A stretch of 45,264 bases of DNA from Clostridium sp. CF012 (GCF_018861755.1 NZ_JAHLEF010000041.1:1-45264); one strand, 5' to 3'; counted from the first letter of the stretch, positions 16,885 through 26,135 are shown. A program made the numbers and translations. The notes: a model not told the origin generated them from the sequence alone.

Positions 16885-17754
16885 TTATAACCTTCTATAT
16901 TCTTCTTGCTTATATCTATATTCACCTTTCAGTGCAAAATCAATATCCTCTAATAGCTGACTTTTATCTCCTGGCAATGTTCCCGCTAAGGCCATATAAT
17001 TTGAAGCATGATTACTTCTAAAAACACAATCAGTAACTTCCACATTTCGTATAAACTCTCTTGTCTCATACATTATTTCTTTTGGAGTTAATACCTGAAA
17101 AATACCCTTTTGTGCATCTTCATATATGGGGGTTCCATTCTCTAACATTAGTGTTAATAATCCTACATAATCTGGGTTTATAGCACTTATAAGCTTCGCA
17201 GATTCTACCGCATGCTCTGCTATTTTTGCCTTGCCTCCTATTCCTGAAATCAAGGTAACAGATAACTTTATTCCACTTTCTTTAACCTTTTGCCCTGCCG
17301 CAAGCATCTCCTGGTTAGTTACTCCTTTATTTATACTTTTTAATATTTCATTACTCCCAGATTCAACCCCTAGATACACAATGCCAATACCAAACTCTTT
17401 AAGTTCTCTAAGTTCATCCAAAGATTTTTTTAAAATATCATTAGGCGTACCGTAAATTCCTACTCTTTCACACTCAGGAAATAATTCTCTTATTTTTAGT
17501 AATATAGATTTCAATTTATTAGTTTCAAGAATTAAAGCATCTCCATCTGCAAGGAATACCTTTTTAACTATTCCATAAGTTAATTTAGCCTGCTCTAAAT
17601 CTCCCATAATATCTTTTAAATCACGAATCCTAAACTTCTTTTCACTGTACATACCACAAAAGCTACACCCATTATGTGAACATCCTATAGTAACTTGTAT
17701 TATAAGACTATGCGCCTCACTAGGTGGTCTATATACTACACCTTCATATCTCAC
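16885..17754 (-). CDS. Radical SAM protein, COG1032-like
   Basis: 289 residues from the GTG at 17754, which follows TTGGAGATGATTATT. Family members typically begin MRYEGxVYRPPSEA, exactly as here, so the in-frame extension up to 17832, which lacks a ribosome site, was discarded. The iron-sulfur ligands lie in GCSHNGCSFCGMY, spaced CX4CX2C rather than the usual CX3CX2C. This spacing is, to my knowledge, normal for this subfamily. Further landmarks are VFLADGDALIL, YLGVESGSNEILKSI and LISGIGG. The reaction is unknown. A small-molecule or tRNA target cannot be inferred from neighbours. Confidence 0.8.
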   Translation of the reverse strand: MRYEGVVYRPPSEAHSLIIQVTIGCSHNGCSFCGMYSEKKFRIRDLKDIMGDLEQAKLTYGIVKKVFLADGDALILETNKLKSILLKIRELFPECERVGIYGTPNDILKKSLDELRELKEFGIGIVYLGVESGSNEILKSINKGVTNQEMLAAGQKVKESGIKLSVTLISGIGGKAKIAEHAVESAKLISAINPDYVGLLTLMLENGTPIYEDAQKGIFQVLTPKEIMYETREFIRNVEVTDCVFRSNHASNYMALAGTLPGDKSQLLEDIDFALKGEYRYKQEEYRRL

Positions 17755-17928
17755 AATAATCATCTCCAAACTGTTTAAGATTCCCCCCTCTGCCATGGCG
17801 AGGGTTCTTTTGTGCTCCATGATATCTTTCATTGAATACTCTATAAGTATAACACAGGTTTTTATATAAAATCAGCCTTTATAGCTGTGTCTTAGTAGTT
17901 TTTGAAATTTAAATTTTATTTATTAACC

Positions 17929-18558
17929 TTACTTCAAAGCTTTTAACTCCTTCTCACACTTCCTTATAAAAGCTTTAATGTTCTCCTTCTCCTCTTTGAT
18001 TTTGCTCTCACTTAATTCACCCCTACCAAGTCTATCGCACTGTGATAGAAGCGCAATTTCTTTGATGGATACTTCTTGCGACATGCTTTTTACATCTCCA
18101 AAAGGTAAATTTTTCATTACAAAGAGAGTTTGCATATGCCACCTAACCAAAGCTGTAACTCGTTTAATAAATTCCTCGTCCTTTGTAAATGCTTCAAGAA
18201 ACTTCCTACAAAGCTCCGCCCCTACAGTGTCATGGTCATAAGATGTTATTTTTCCTTTTCTAATTTTTGTAGTAGGAGCTTTACCTAGATCATGTAATAA
18301 TGCACCCCACATAAATGCTATAGGATTTTCACTTAACTCTTTTACCTTTGCTGCATTATCTACAACCATCATTGTGTGAATCCATACATTTCCTTCTGGG
18401 TGATGCTGCGGAGATTGCTCAGTATGTATTAAAGAGCTTAATAATGTATATGGATATTCAGTAAATATGCTCTCATTATTTATTATTTTATTAAAATATA
18501 AAGAAGGTTTCAAGTCTTCCATTAGATGCATTTCAAATTCGTCAAACATTTTTATCAT
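17929..18558 (-). CDS. HD domain phosphohydrolase
   Basis: 209 residues, cytosolic. Metal-binding residues of the HD superfamily are visible: His in NVWIHTMMVVDNA (near 62), the HD pair in WGALLHDLGKAP (near 87-97) and a later Asp/His in SYDHDTVGAELC. The helix following, with VRWHMQTL (near 145), contains another family His. Relatives hydrolyse nucleotides or phosphodiesters, and some resemble the HD part of tRNA nucleotidyltransferase. Substrate unknown. The start ATG lies 7 bases after AAGGAA. It follows a hairpin terminator that separates it from the 58-residue gene upstream. Confidence 0.75.
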   Translation of the reverse strand: MIKMFDEFEMHLMEDLKPSLYFNKIINNESIFTEYPYTLLSSLIHTEQSPQHHPEGNVWIHTMMVVDNAAKVKELSENPIAFMWGALLHDLGKAPTTKIRKGKITSYDHDTVGAELCRKFLEAFTKDEEFIKRVTALVRWHMQTLFVMKNLPFGDVKSMSQEVSIKEIALLSQCDRLGRGELSESKIKEEKENIKAFIRKCEKELKALK

Positions 18559-18620
18559 ATATTAATTCCTTTCTTTCTATTATTCATATTTTCTAATCTT
18601 CTATTATTATGACAAAAATA

Positions 18621-18660
18621 GCAGATGTTTATTATCATATTTTAGATAATAAACACCTGC
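18621..18660. terminator. Hairpin terminator downstream of the 58-residue gene
   Basis: 15-base arms (18621-18635 and 18646-18660) pair with one mismatch around a 10-base loop. A T-rich run follows on either strand, CTATTTTTG on the minus strand and CTCCTTTTTTT on the plus strand. Confidence 0.65.
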
Positions 18661-18688
18661 TCCTTTTTTTATGCTATATCTCTATTCG

Positions 18689-18865
18689 TTATTCTGACTT
18701 AGCTCCACCATATTCACTTTTTTTAGTTTCAAAAACACTTTCATTATATGCACTTTCTTCAACAGATTGAATTATTTGATTTTTAGAATGTGGATTTTTT
18801 AACTTTGTATCTTTCTTAATATAATCACGCAGATTTTCCTTAGTGGCTTGTTCATGATCCTTCAT
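18689..18865 (-). CDS. Small hydrophilic protein, 58 residues, unknown
   Basis: It starts at the ATG at 18865 behind TAGGAGG; an upstream in-frame start at 18883 lies before the ribosome site. The protein is charged and probably disordered at both ends (MKDHEQATKENLRDYIKKD ... KKSEYGGAKSE). There are no cysteines, no membrane span and no motif I recognise. It follows the DUF1292 gene after 21 bases on the same strand and probably shares its transcript. The good ribosome site and the following terminator support it being real. Confidence 0.6.
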   Translation of the reverse strand: MKDHEQATKENLRDYIKKDTKLKNPHSKNQIIQSVEESAYNESVFETKKSEYGGAKSE

Positions 18866-18886
18866 ACAAAAACCTCCTACCAATTA

Positions 18887-19126
18887 TTACTGAGCTTGGT
18901 GCTCATTATACTTATCTAACACTTTTTTAAACTCAGCTCCAAGGCCAATGGAGGAGTATTCTGTTTCACCATTCACTACAACTGACCTGTAAGCATAAGC
19001 CTCATTCGAATCTTTGGGTCCAACTATCACATATTCATTTCCATCCATCTTAATAGCATCAATCAATTCTAAATCTACTTTCTTGCCATATTCATTTAGT
19101 ACAGTAATTGTTTCATTAGTTTTCAT
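18887..19126 (-). CDS. DUF1292 domain protein (second copy)
   Basis: 79 residues from the ATG at 19126 behind AAAGGAGG. It has the DUF1292 layout: ITVLNEYGKKVDLELIDAI, then GNEYVIVGPKDSNEAYAYR, then ETEYSSIGLGAEFKKVLDKY. It is less acidic than the copy at 15448-15690. Function unknown. Its 5' untranslated region is a 90-base inverted-repeat structure whose 3' arm runs into the ribosome site, which suggests translational control. The 58-residue gene follows after 21 bases. Confidence 0.78.
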   Translation of the reverse strand: MKTNETITVLNEYGKKVDLELIDAIKMDGNEYVIVGPKDSNEAYAYRSVVVNGETEYSSIGLGAEFKKVLDKYNEHQAQ

Positions 19127-19137
19127 GTAAATACCTC

Positions 19138-19227
19138 CTTTCACTTAGACACATTCAATAAGTAACACCTAGGTATGTTACAAATATTTATTTTTATGTG
19201 CTTTATTATGTTGTGTCTAAGTGAAAG
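19138..19227 (-). repeat. 90-base inverted-repeat leader touching the DUF1292 Shine-Dalgarno
   Basis: The 16-base arms CTTTCACTTAGACACA (19138-19153) and 19212-19227 are exact reverse complements, 58 bases apart. Inside, GTAACA/TGTTAC (around 19162-19181) forms a second hairpin. On the minus-strand transcript the 3' arm ends in GAAAG, which is the first part of the AAAGGAGG ribosome site. It could be a structured regulatory leader or a miniature inverted-repeat insertion. No target duplication is evident. Confidence 0.6.
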
Positions 19228-19280
19228 TTTTATACCAACTTTTTATAATAACACAATACAAAATTTTTCTTGTGTCAAAT

Positions 19281-21767
19281 TTAAAATAAAGTGATAAGTT
19301 TTTGATTATTATAAGTAAAGTTATTAGCTTTTTTTATTATTTGAACTTCACCTACAAATCCATCTAACAAAGCTTCATCTCCATCTTTAAGAATACTCAT
19401 TGCATTTTTAACATTATATATAACTGGTATATTCATTTCTCTAGCAAGAATTCCTAGATGATCAAAGGGAGACCCAGCCTCTACAATAACACCCTTTACA
19501 TGATTAACTATAGGTTCAAGCTCTCCACAGCGTGTAAATGGCACTACTAATATACAATCCTCCTCTAGATAAGCCGGCATTCCCATTTTAACTTTTGCTT
19601 TAACCTTTTTTCTTAAACCTGAAAGACCCTTTAAAATTACAATATGCTCTTTAAAACCACTTTCGCCTTCTTCATTGTTCTCATCTATGCCTTCCACACT
19701 TTGAACAACTTCCTTTCCAATAGTAGATGGTGCAAATAACTTTTTCTGATAATTAAAAAGCTGCTTTCTTTCATTTATAATATTGTTAAAAGCACCACTG
19801 GTTAATAATCCCTCTTTAATTTCATTAAGAGCAAGAAAATATATATCATCTTTATTTTGTATTTTCTTATTTCTAATTAATATCTTTTCAGCCTCTAATA
19901 ATGCTAACCGTAAATATGATTTTGCCATACGTTCAAAATAATAATGATGGTCATCTCTTGCTAAGTATGCTTTTTCAGCTAAAATAAGTTTATTTGAAAA
20001 TTCTTCACCTTTTTCTGTATCTAATGTACTTAATATACTAGACTTAATTTTGTTCTTATTTTTTAAAGAATTCTCTATAGAATCTTTAAAATTTTTAAAA
20101 TTAAGATTTAGAAATCCTCGTATATGTCCTATTATTTTAGAGGGTTCCTCCATTAATAGTGAACTAAAATAAGCACTGTTAACATCACTATCTAAATAAC
20201 AAATTCCAAACAGTTCTATATAATCTTCTATTAATTTTTGTAAATTTTTACTTTCAGAAACCTTCTTAAGCCTTGCATATAAAAGCTCATCATAGGGACA
20301 AGCTTTAAACATTTCATTTAAAATTGGGTTTGAATTTACCTCACTTGCCATACCAATATAAAATTCTCTTTCTTTATTTAATATACTAACATTAAACACT
20401 AGGTCGTAAAAATCATCTACATTAAAATCACTAATTATATTTTTACAGTATTCCATAAAAGTATTTATATAATCACATCCATGAGTAACTGGCCAATGAT
20501 TTGTTGCTATAAATTCCATGTATTCTACTGATTTTTCTAAAAACACTAATGCTTCACCTTGCGATAACTCTCTTGATATGTAATTATCTAAATCCTTTTT
20601 AAGAAGTAATAATTCTGGCAATACAACATCTTGAAATATGTTCTCATATCCATTATGTAGCTCCTCTAACATATTTAGAAATTTTCGCTCTTGCTGCTCT
20701 TGATTTACCATTTTTTTATCTCTATAAAAGAAGTAACCATTTTGGACACAATATTCAGTATAAAAATTTTGAAAACCTACAGCATAAAACCCTTCATTTA
20801 GAGCCTCACCTTGTATTAAGTTGAGTTCATTAATTAAAGGTTCATAGGGCTCATCACATTCCCTATTCCAAGTATAACTTTCTGCGTCTTCCTTTTGCCA
20901 CAGCAATTCAAAATCTCTAATTTTAAAGGTTGTAATAGGTCTTGCTTGAAGTATATAAATTTCATTGTGCCTAATAGTCCATTCTATATCTTGATATTTA
21001 CCAAATATCCCTTCTATTTTTAAAGTGATTTCATATAACCTATTTACTATATCATTTGATGGCGCAAGAAAGTACTCTGGAATTCTTTCCTCAAGCATCT
21101 CACCAGTTTTTTTATTAATTTTATAAAAAGCTGAACTTACTTTACCAGTAACATAAGCATCACATAACCCATTTACGGCATTAATGTGGATTATGTCTTT
21201 ATCCATGTCAATAGTATCCGCTGAAAAGTTAACTCCAGAATAGACTCCTACAACAAATTGCTGAATTATTACACACATTTTTAAGTCCTTAAAGTTTAAA
21301 TTGTTATTTACAAAATACGCTATAACTTTATCATTAAATAATGAAGCATAACACTTTTTTATAGAAGTTTTAGCTTCCTCATAAGTATTTAAATTTATAA
21401 ATGAAGAAAACATACCGGCCATACTGTATGCATCATTATCTTCACACAATGCAGAGGATCTTACTGCATATTTTCCTCCAACTTCTTTATTTTGTATATT
21501 ATTAAAAAATCTAAGGAGGTCTGCCTCCATTTCAAAAGAAAATTCTCCATCTAATATAAAATTATATATCTCCACATTGTAAGCTAAATAATCTTTAGTA
21601 TTATAATGAAATTTGTTATGCTCAAGAAACTTAATAAAAAACTCCGAAGACAATGCAAATCCATTTGGAACTTGTACCCCACTTTTCATTAACTCCCCTA
21701 ATACACTTGCTTTGGTACCATATTTCCCTTTGTCATTTAAAGATAAATCAAATAACATTGATAACAT
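19281..21767 (-). CDS. PEP-synthase/rifampin-phosphotransferase-like enzyme (ATP-grasp plus phosphohistidine domain)
   Basis: 828 residues from the ATG at 21767, which follows GGGGGATTTAATT; the ATG at 21782 precedes that site. The N-terminal PPDK/ATP-grasp domain shows GTKASVLGELMKSGVQVPNGF (near 14-34), VRSSALCEDNDAYSMAGMFSS (near 98) and DIEWTIRHNEIYILQARPIT (near 255). A long helical middle region is the presumed acceptor-binding part. The C-terminal swivelling domain has SPFDHLGILAREMNIP, with the His in the catalytic position but F-D instead of the usual T/S-S or C before it. The domain order equals rifampin phosphotransferase (about 865 residues) rather than classical PEP synthase, which has an additional TIM barrel. 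Substrate unknown; resistance activity cannot be assumed. Confidence 0.75.
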   Translation of the reverse strand: MLSMLFDLSLNDKGKYGTKASVLGELMKSGVQVPNGFALSSEFFIKFLEHNKFHYNTKDYLAYNVEIYNFILDGEFSFEMEADLLRFFNNIQNKEVGGKYAVRSSALCEDNDAYSMAGMFSSFINLNTYEEAKTSIKKCYASLFNDKVIAYFVNNNLNFKDLKMCVIIQQFVVGVYSGVNFSADTIDMDKDIIHINAVNGLCDAYVTGKVSSAFYKINKKTGEMLEERIPEYFLAPSNDIVNRLYEITLKIEGIFGKYQDIEWTIRHNEIYILQARPITTFKIRDFELLWQKEDAESYTWNRECDEPYEPLINELNLIQGEALNEGFYAVGFQNFYTEYCVQNGYFFYRDKKMVNQEQQERKFLNMLEELHNGYENIFQDVVLPELLLLKKDLDNYISRELSQGEALVFLEKSVEYMEFIATNHWPVTHGCDYINTFMEYCKNIISDFNVDDFYDLVFNVSILNKEREFYIGMASEVNSNPILNEMFKACPYDELLYARLKKVSESKNLQKLIEDYIELFGICYLDSDVNSAYFSSLLMEEPSKIIGHIRGFLNLNFKNFKDSIENSLKNKNKIKSSILSTLDTEKGEEFSNKLILAEKAYLARDDHHYYFERMAKSYLRLALLEAEKILIRNKKIQNKDDIYFLALNEIKEGLLTSGAFNNIINERKQLFNYQKKLFAPSTIGKEVVQSVEGIDENNEEGESGFKEHIVILKGLSGLRKKVKAKVKMGMPAYLEEDCILVVPFTRCGELEPIVNHVKGVIVEAGSPFDHLGILAREMNIPVIYNVKNAMSILKDGDEALLDGFVGEVQIIKKANNFTYNNQKLITLF

Positions 21768-22033
21768 AATTAAATCCCCCATTTTGTTTTGTAATGTTTT
21801 TACTGTGTAAGTTATTAACTTTTATTGTACATATTTACTTAGAACTTTACAAATAGAAAAAAAGCTTTGAAAACTGGTGTGTATGTATTAACTTCTGCAA
21901 ATATCATTTTGCATGTTTTTTTAAGGTATATATTTACAATACGGTGTTTTTGCCATATAGTATATTGACTGATTAACAGAATAATAATCTATATCTCAAA
22001 TGCTCTTAGTTCTACATCTTTTTATACCTCACT

Positions 22034-22064
22034 AAAAAAAATTCCCCAAACTAAGTCTGAGGAA
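22034..22064 (-). terminator. Terminator of cca
   Basis: On the minus strand TTCCTCAG pairs with TTTGGGGAA, then a run of seven T follows. It lies 25 bases after the cca stop. The remaining 21783-22033 spacer contains the promoter region of the PEP-synthase-like gene and nothing else I can identify. Confidence 0.7.
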
Positions 22065-22089
22065 ACATAAAACACACTCTATTAAATTA

Positions 22090-23460
22090 TTAAAATCCTT
22101 TAAGGCCTTTGATATGTTCATGATAAATTATATCTAAAAGTCTTTCCTTACTATTTAATTCCGGATTTTCTAATACTTTATCCAAAAGAAATTTAAGCAT
22201 ATCACCTATTTCTTTTCCTGTTTTAATAGAAAATTCTCTCATTAAATCTTCACCGTTTATTGCAAGGTCTTTTATATATAATGGAACTTTAGATTCTAAA
22301 ATAGCGATTACTTTTTCTTCTACTCTACTAATTTCTTCTAAACGAATTTCAGGATGGTGAGAACCTAGCGCATCTGCCCTTTGCAATGCGAAGAGGTCAT
22401 GAACTGAATCTACACCAACTCTATTAATAAGACGTTTTACAGAAGCATCTGTTGGCTTTATAAGTACATTCATATGTTCCTTTACTAAAATACAAATTTT
22501 ACTTATACTTTGATTATCAAATTTAAGTCTCCTAAGTATATTCTTTGATATTATAACACCTTTTTTGTCATGACCATAAAAATGACCTATACCTTCCTTA
22601 TCCATAGTAAAACAATATGGTTTAGCTATGTCGTGTAATAATCCTGCTACTCTCAAATCGAGCGATTGTGGACATTTTTCCACAACAGCTAAAATGTGTT
22701 CAAATATATCTTTATCATGATGAGGATTTTGCTGATTAAATCCTACGGCTATTTCAAGTTCTGGTAGTATAAATTCTAGAAGTTTAGTTTCTTCAAGTGT
22801 TCTTAAGGCTTTTGTGGTATTGTTAGTTAGTAGCATTTTACATAGTTCATCTCTAATTCTTTCATTGCTTACATTTAATATAAGGTGAGAATTTGCTTTT
22901 ATAGCTTCTAATGTGTTTTCCTCTATATGAAAATCTAATGACGCAGCAAAACGAATAGCTCTAAGCATTCTTAGTGCATCTTCTTGAAACCTTTTATTAG
23001 GCTCTCCTACTGCTCTAATTATTTTATTTTCTAAATCCACCCTACCACCAAAATAATCAATAAGGCCATGTTCCTCGTTAAAAGCTAGTGCATTTATAGT
23101 GAAATCCCTTCTAGCTAAGTCTTCTTTTAAATTTAGAACAAATGTGACACCCTCGGGTCTTCTATTGTCTCGGTATTCACCATCTATTCTGTAAGTTGTA
23201 ACTTCATATCCCTCACTATTTATCATAACAGTGACAGTTCCGTGTTCTATCCCTGTAGGCACTGTTTTATCAAAGATTCTAATAATCTCTCCAGGCAAGG
23301 CATTTGTAGTTATATCATAGTCCTTAGGCATGGTCCTTCCAATTTTACAGTCTCTTACGCTTCCGCCCACTATATAAGACTCATATCCGTTATTTTTCAA
23401 ACAATCTAAAATCATTTTCACATCTATTGGTATATGCATTTCCATGCTTTTATGAATCAT
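22090..23460 (-). CDS. cca: CCA tRNA nucleotidyltransferase
   Basis: 456 residues from the ATG at 23460, which has AAAGGGTG upstream; the in-frame GTG at 23469 is part of that site. It adds or repairs the 3' CCA of tRNA. The nucleotidyltransferase head has YIVGGSVRDCKIG and the catalytic DYD in KDYDITTNA, followed by EYRDNRRPEGV and RRDFTINALAF (class II motifs). RNA-binding neck motifs include EDALRMLRAIRFAA. A C-terminal HD domain (LLHDIAKP, GHDKKG) is of the kind carried by many bacterial CCA/poly(A)-polymerase relatives. A poly(A) polymerase activity is the alternative; the architecture favours CCA addition. Confidence 0.85.
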   Translation of the reverse strand: MIHKSMEMHIPIDVKMILDCLKNNGYESYIVGGSVRDCKIGRTMPKDYDITTNALPGEIIRIFDKTVPTGIEHGTVTVMINSEGYEVTTYRIDGEYRDNRRPEGVTFVLNLKEDLARRDFTINALAFNEEHGLIDYFGGRVDLENKIIRAVGEPNKRFQEDALRMLRAIRFAASLDFHIEENTLEAIKANSHLILNVSNERIRDELCKMLLTNNTTKALRTLEETKLLEFILPELEIAVGFNQQNPHHDKDIFEHILAVVEKCPQSLDLRVAGLLHDIAKPYCFTMDKEGIGHFYGHDKKGVIISKNILRRLKFDNQSISKICILVKEHMNVLIKPTDASVKRLINRVGVDSVHDLFALQRADALGSHHPEIRLEEISRVEEKVIAILESKVPLYIKDLAINGEDLMREFSIKTGKEIGDMLKFLLDKVLENPELNSKERLLDIIYHEHIKGLKGF

Positions 23461-23559
23461 TCCAATCACCCTTTATTTTTTTTACTATAAGGAGCATAAA
23501 AATAGTAACAATTAATGCTGCTATTGTATAGACTTAATATTTTTTGGATATTCCTTATC

Positions 23560-24423
23560 TTAAATATACATTGCTATAGGTATAATTTCAATTATAGGCT
23601 CATTAATTTCTATTTGACTCTTATCATAATCTCTAATTAAATTTGTATTCTTTAGAAATCTATTTTTAAATTCTTGAAAATACTCCTCATCTAAATAATC
23701 AAAATACGTTCCACTGAGCAAACTATTGCTATTGTCTTCATTTTCCTTTGAGATCCTTACCACTTTACCAAGCACAGTAATTTTAGCACCTTTAATATAA
23801 TCTAAATTATCCGCCATATATTTTATCTCTAAGGGCACTATAACCTTAGTGTTAGTGCTGCCAATACTACTACTAATAAATTTTAAACATTTTTCTCTTT
23901 TGCAGTTTTCCATATCCTCTTTCAGAATTTTTAAAACCTGCATCTTAGCCTTATGCTCCACACTTTCATCACCATTTTCTATATTTTCAGGTGAAAAAGC
24001 CAATTGCATTTCCATCACCCTGATTATATCTTCTATATACTCTATAACTGGATTTTTATACAATTCGCCCGTAAATTGAACAAAATCAAATTCTTTTATA
24101 TTCTTGACATCATTCTCATTATTTATTATTTTTAACATACTTTGATCATTTAATATGTTTTTTACTCTTGATAGTATAGTTATTACAATCGAAATTCTCT
24201 CTTCAATTTTCTGCGACGAGAATTCATTGATAAGTTGAACATTTAAATCACCTTGCATTATTTTACCACAAGTAAGTTCATACAGTGGTGTAATTGTACT
24301 AATAGTTAATTGCTTTCTAGTAGTTTCACTTTTAATTTCAGCAAACTCTTGTATTACAATAGTATATAAATTGTTTATCAAATCACTATTAAGATATAGT
24401 GGTATTAATGCTCTATTGTCCAT
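23560..24423 (-). CDS. Uncharacterised 287-residue protein
   Basis: No catalytic motif, signal peptide or clear membrane span. The N-terminal half is helical (MDNRALIPLYLNSDLINNLYTIVIQEF ... QKIEERISIVITILSRVKNIL). The C-terminal half contains strand-like stretches around KVIVPLEIKYMA and AKITVLGKVVRI. The LGKVxRI stretch after a strand-helix unit recalls DUF6414-type proteins, but this is from memory and weak. ATG follows GGAGGG at 10 bases. It lies between cca and dinB on the same strand, with about 100 bases on each side. Confidence 0.6.
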   Translation of the reverse strand: MDNRALIPLYLNSDLINNLYTIVIQEFAEIKSETTRKQLTISTITPLYELTCGKIMQGDLNVQLINEFSSQKIEERISIVITILSRVKNILNDQSMLKIINNENDVKNIKEFDFVQFTGELYKNPVIEYIEDIIRVMEMQLAFSPENIENGDESVEHKAKMQVLKILKEDMENCKREKCLKFISSSIGSTNTKVIVPLEIKYMADNLDYIKGAKITVLGKVVRISKENEDNSNSLLSGTYFDYLDEEYFQEFKNRFLKNTNLIRDYDKSQIEINEPIIEIIPIAMYI

Positions 24424-24512
24424 GCCGCATACGCCCTCCGCAAAAATAGTACTTCTTACCTAGTTTACATTGCACTTTTATGTTTTAGAACGATAGCTTT
24501 CAATAAATTTAG

Positions 24513-25715
24513 TTATTTTTTTAGAAATACTGATTTTATAACTATAGTTTCACCATACTTGTGTCTCAGGCTATCCATAGTTTTGTCTAGTGATCTTTGT
24601 TTTTCATCCTGGACATTATTAATATCAAAAATTGATATTTGCTTAAAATTATCCTCGCATAAATTATTAAGAGAAACTCCCAGTAACCTTATTGGTTCTC
24701 CCTTCCATAATTCATCAAAAAGGTTTTTAACCATTTCTAGTATTTCCTGCGTTGAATCTGTAGCATTATTTAAAGTCCTACTGCGAGAAGAATCATTAAA
24801 TTCATTATTTCTTATAGTTACGCAAATACAATAGGAGCACTTTTTTATACTTCTTAATCTAGTTGACGTATGCTCTACCAATTTTAATAATACTTTATAG
24901 GCTTCATTTTTAGTTTTAATATCCTCAGATAATGTAGTGGAATTACTTATACCCTTTAACTCATATTTATTCCATTTAACTTCTGAATTATCTATACCAT
25001 TTGCATATTTCCACATCATGTGCCCGCTGCTTTTAAAGTGATATTTCAAAATTGAAGCATCATACTGAGCTAAATCCCCTATAGTAAATATATTTAAATT
25101 ATTAAGTCTAGGAACGGTTCTCTTTCCAACCATGAATAGCTCTCCTACTGGCAGTTTCCACAATTTTTTTTCTATCTCCGCTTTATAAAGCGTATGTATT
25201 TTATCAGGTTTTTCAAAATCAGATGCCATCTTAGCTAGAAGCTTCACATCTGATATTCCAATATTCACTGTAAATCCTAGTTCTGCCTTTATTCTATCCT
25301 TAATTTCACAAGCTAGGAGCCATGCGGCTTCTTTTGAAGTATTATAATTAGTTACATCTAAAAAGCACTCATCTATAGAGAACTTCTCCACATAAGGTGT
25401 ATAATCACTAAAAATTTCCCTCATACTCCTACTACATCTTTCATATAAACTAAAGTCTGGTGATATAACTACAAGGTCTATACATTTCTTCCTTGCAGTA
25501 AATAAGCTTTCTCCTGTTATTATTCCATTTTTTTTAGCTAATATGGATTTTGCGAGTACTACACCTCTTCGTGACTCTTCGTCCCCCCCTATCACAGCGG
25601 CTATATCTCTGAGGTCTATATCCTCACCTTGCATAAGTTTATCTGAAGCGCTCCAAGAAAGAAAAGCTGAATTAACATCTATATGAAATATAAGTTTCTC
25701 ATTAAATTTAATCAT
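24513..25715 (-). CDS. dinB: Y-family DNA polymerase IV (DinB)
   Basis: 400 residues. Palm-domain metal ligands are in FHIDVNSAFLSW (near 11-21) and FSIDECFLDV (near 112-121). GVVLAKSILAKKNGI, in the finger region, and a helix-hairpin-helix region (LWKLPVGELFMVGKRTVPRLNNLNIFTIGDLA) follow. The C-terminal little finger is present. The end IFDINNVQDEKQRSLDKTMDSLRHKYG carries a beta-clamp-like QxxxxF element (QISIF). The role is translesion synthesis or mutagenesis. ATG follows AAGGATGAG. No LexA box was recognised upstream. Confidence 0.88.
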   Translation of the reverse strand: MIKFNEKLIFHIDVNSAFLSWSASDKLMQGEDIDLRDIAAVIGGDEESRRGVVLAKSILAKKNGIITGESLFTARKKCIDLVVISPDFSLYERCSRSMREIFSDYTPYVEKFSIDECFLDVTNYNTSKEAAWLLACEIKDRIKAELGFTVNIGISDVKLLAKMASDFEKPDKIHTLYKAEIEKKLWKLPVGELFMVGKRTVPRLNNLNIFTIGDLAQYDASILKYHFKSSGHMMWKYANGIDNSEVKWNKYELKGISNSTTLSEDIKTKNEAYKVLLKLVEHTSTRLRSIKKCSYCICVTIRNNEFNDSSRSRTLNNATDSTQEILEMVKNLFDELWKGEPIRLLGVSLNNLCEDNFKQISIFDINNVQDEKQRSLDKTMDSLRHKYGETIVIKSVFLKK

Positions 25716-25778
25716 GTAATCTCATCCTTTATATAAGGTATATTTTATACATACATATATTATATAGAATCATAGCAC

Positions 25779-25820
25779 AAAAAAGCAACCTATCCTTAAT
25801 TAAGAATAGGTTGCTTTTTA
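25779..25820 (-). terminator. Terminator of the EIIA-HPr operon
   Basis: 18-base arms (25781-25798 and 25801-25818) pair with one mismatch; core AAAAGCAACCTAT/ATAGGTTGCTTTT. The hairpin lies 42 bases after the HPr stop and ends in a T-run in either direction. Confidence 0.8.
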
Positions 25821-25861
25821 TTATATACCTAAGCAGTTGATTTTTAGATTCAGTTATCCTA

Positions 25862-26122
25862 TTATTGAAGTCCTTCTTCGATAAGTTTTACCATAGCTAC
25901 TGCTGCGGCTTCTTCATCATCACCAGTAGTCTTTATTGTTATTTCATCATTTTTAACAGCTGCCATACACATTATAGCCACTATACTTTTGGCATTATAC
26001 TCATTACCATCTTTTACTATAAGCACTTCTGATTTAAACTTAGAAGCCTCTTTAACTACTGATAATGCTGGTCTTGCATGTATTCCTGTTTCACTTTTAA
26101 CTATTGCTTTTTTTTCCATCAT
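25862..26122 (-). CDS. ptsH: HPr family phosphocarrier protein
   Basis: 86 residues, the normal HPr length. The phospho-accepting His lies in TGIHARPAL (near 13-21). The regulatory Ser46 environment is AKSIVAIMCMA, with a Cys after the usual hydrophobic patch. HPr passes phosphate from EI~P to sugar-specific EIIA proteins, and in Firmicutes Ser46 phosphorylation links it to CcpA. The ATG lies 8 bases after GGGGTG. It follows the EIIA gene by 13 bases in a RAT-controlled operon. No enzyme I (ptsI) gene is adjacent. A CcpA-dedicated Crh-like role is unlikely because the active His is kept. Confidence 0.87.
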   Translation of the reverse strand: MMEKKAIVKSETGIHARPALSVVKEASKFKSEVLIVKDGNEYNAKSIVAIMCMAAVKNDEITIKTTGDDEEAAAVAMVKLIEEGLQ

Positions 26123-26135
26123 AATATACGCACCC

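Noticed and set aside
17755-17832. N-terminal extension of the radical SAM protein
   Set aside because: No ribosome site before 17832, whereas TTGGAG precedes the GTG at 17754 and family members start at that point.
15448-19126. The two DUF1292 genes as a novel paired system
   Set aside because: They are 3 kb apart, separately controlled, and DUF1292 paralogues are ordinary in Firmicutes.
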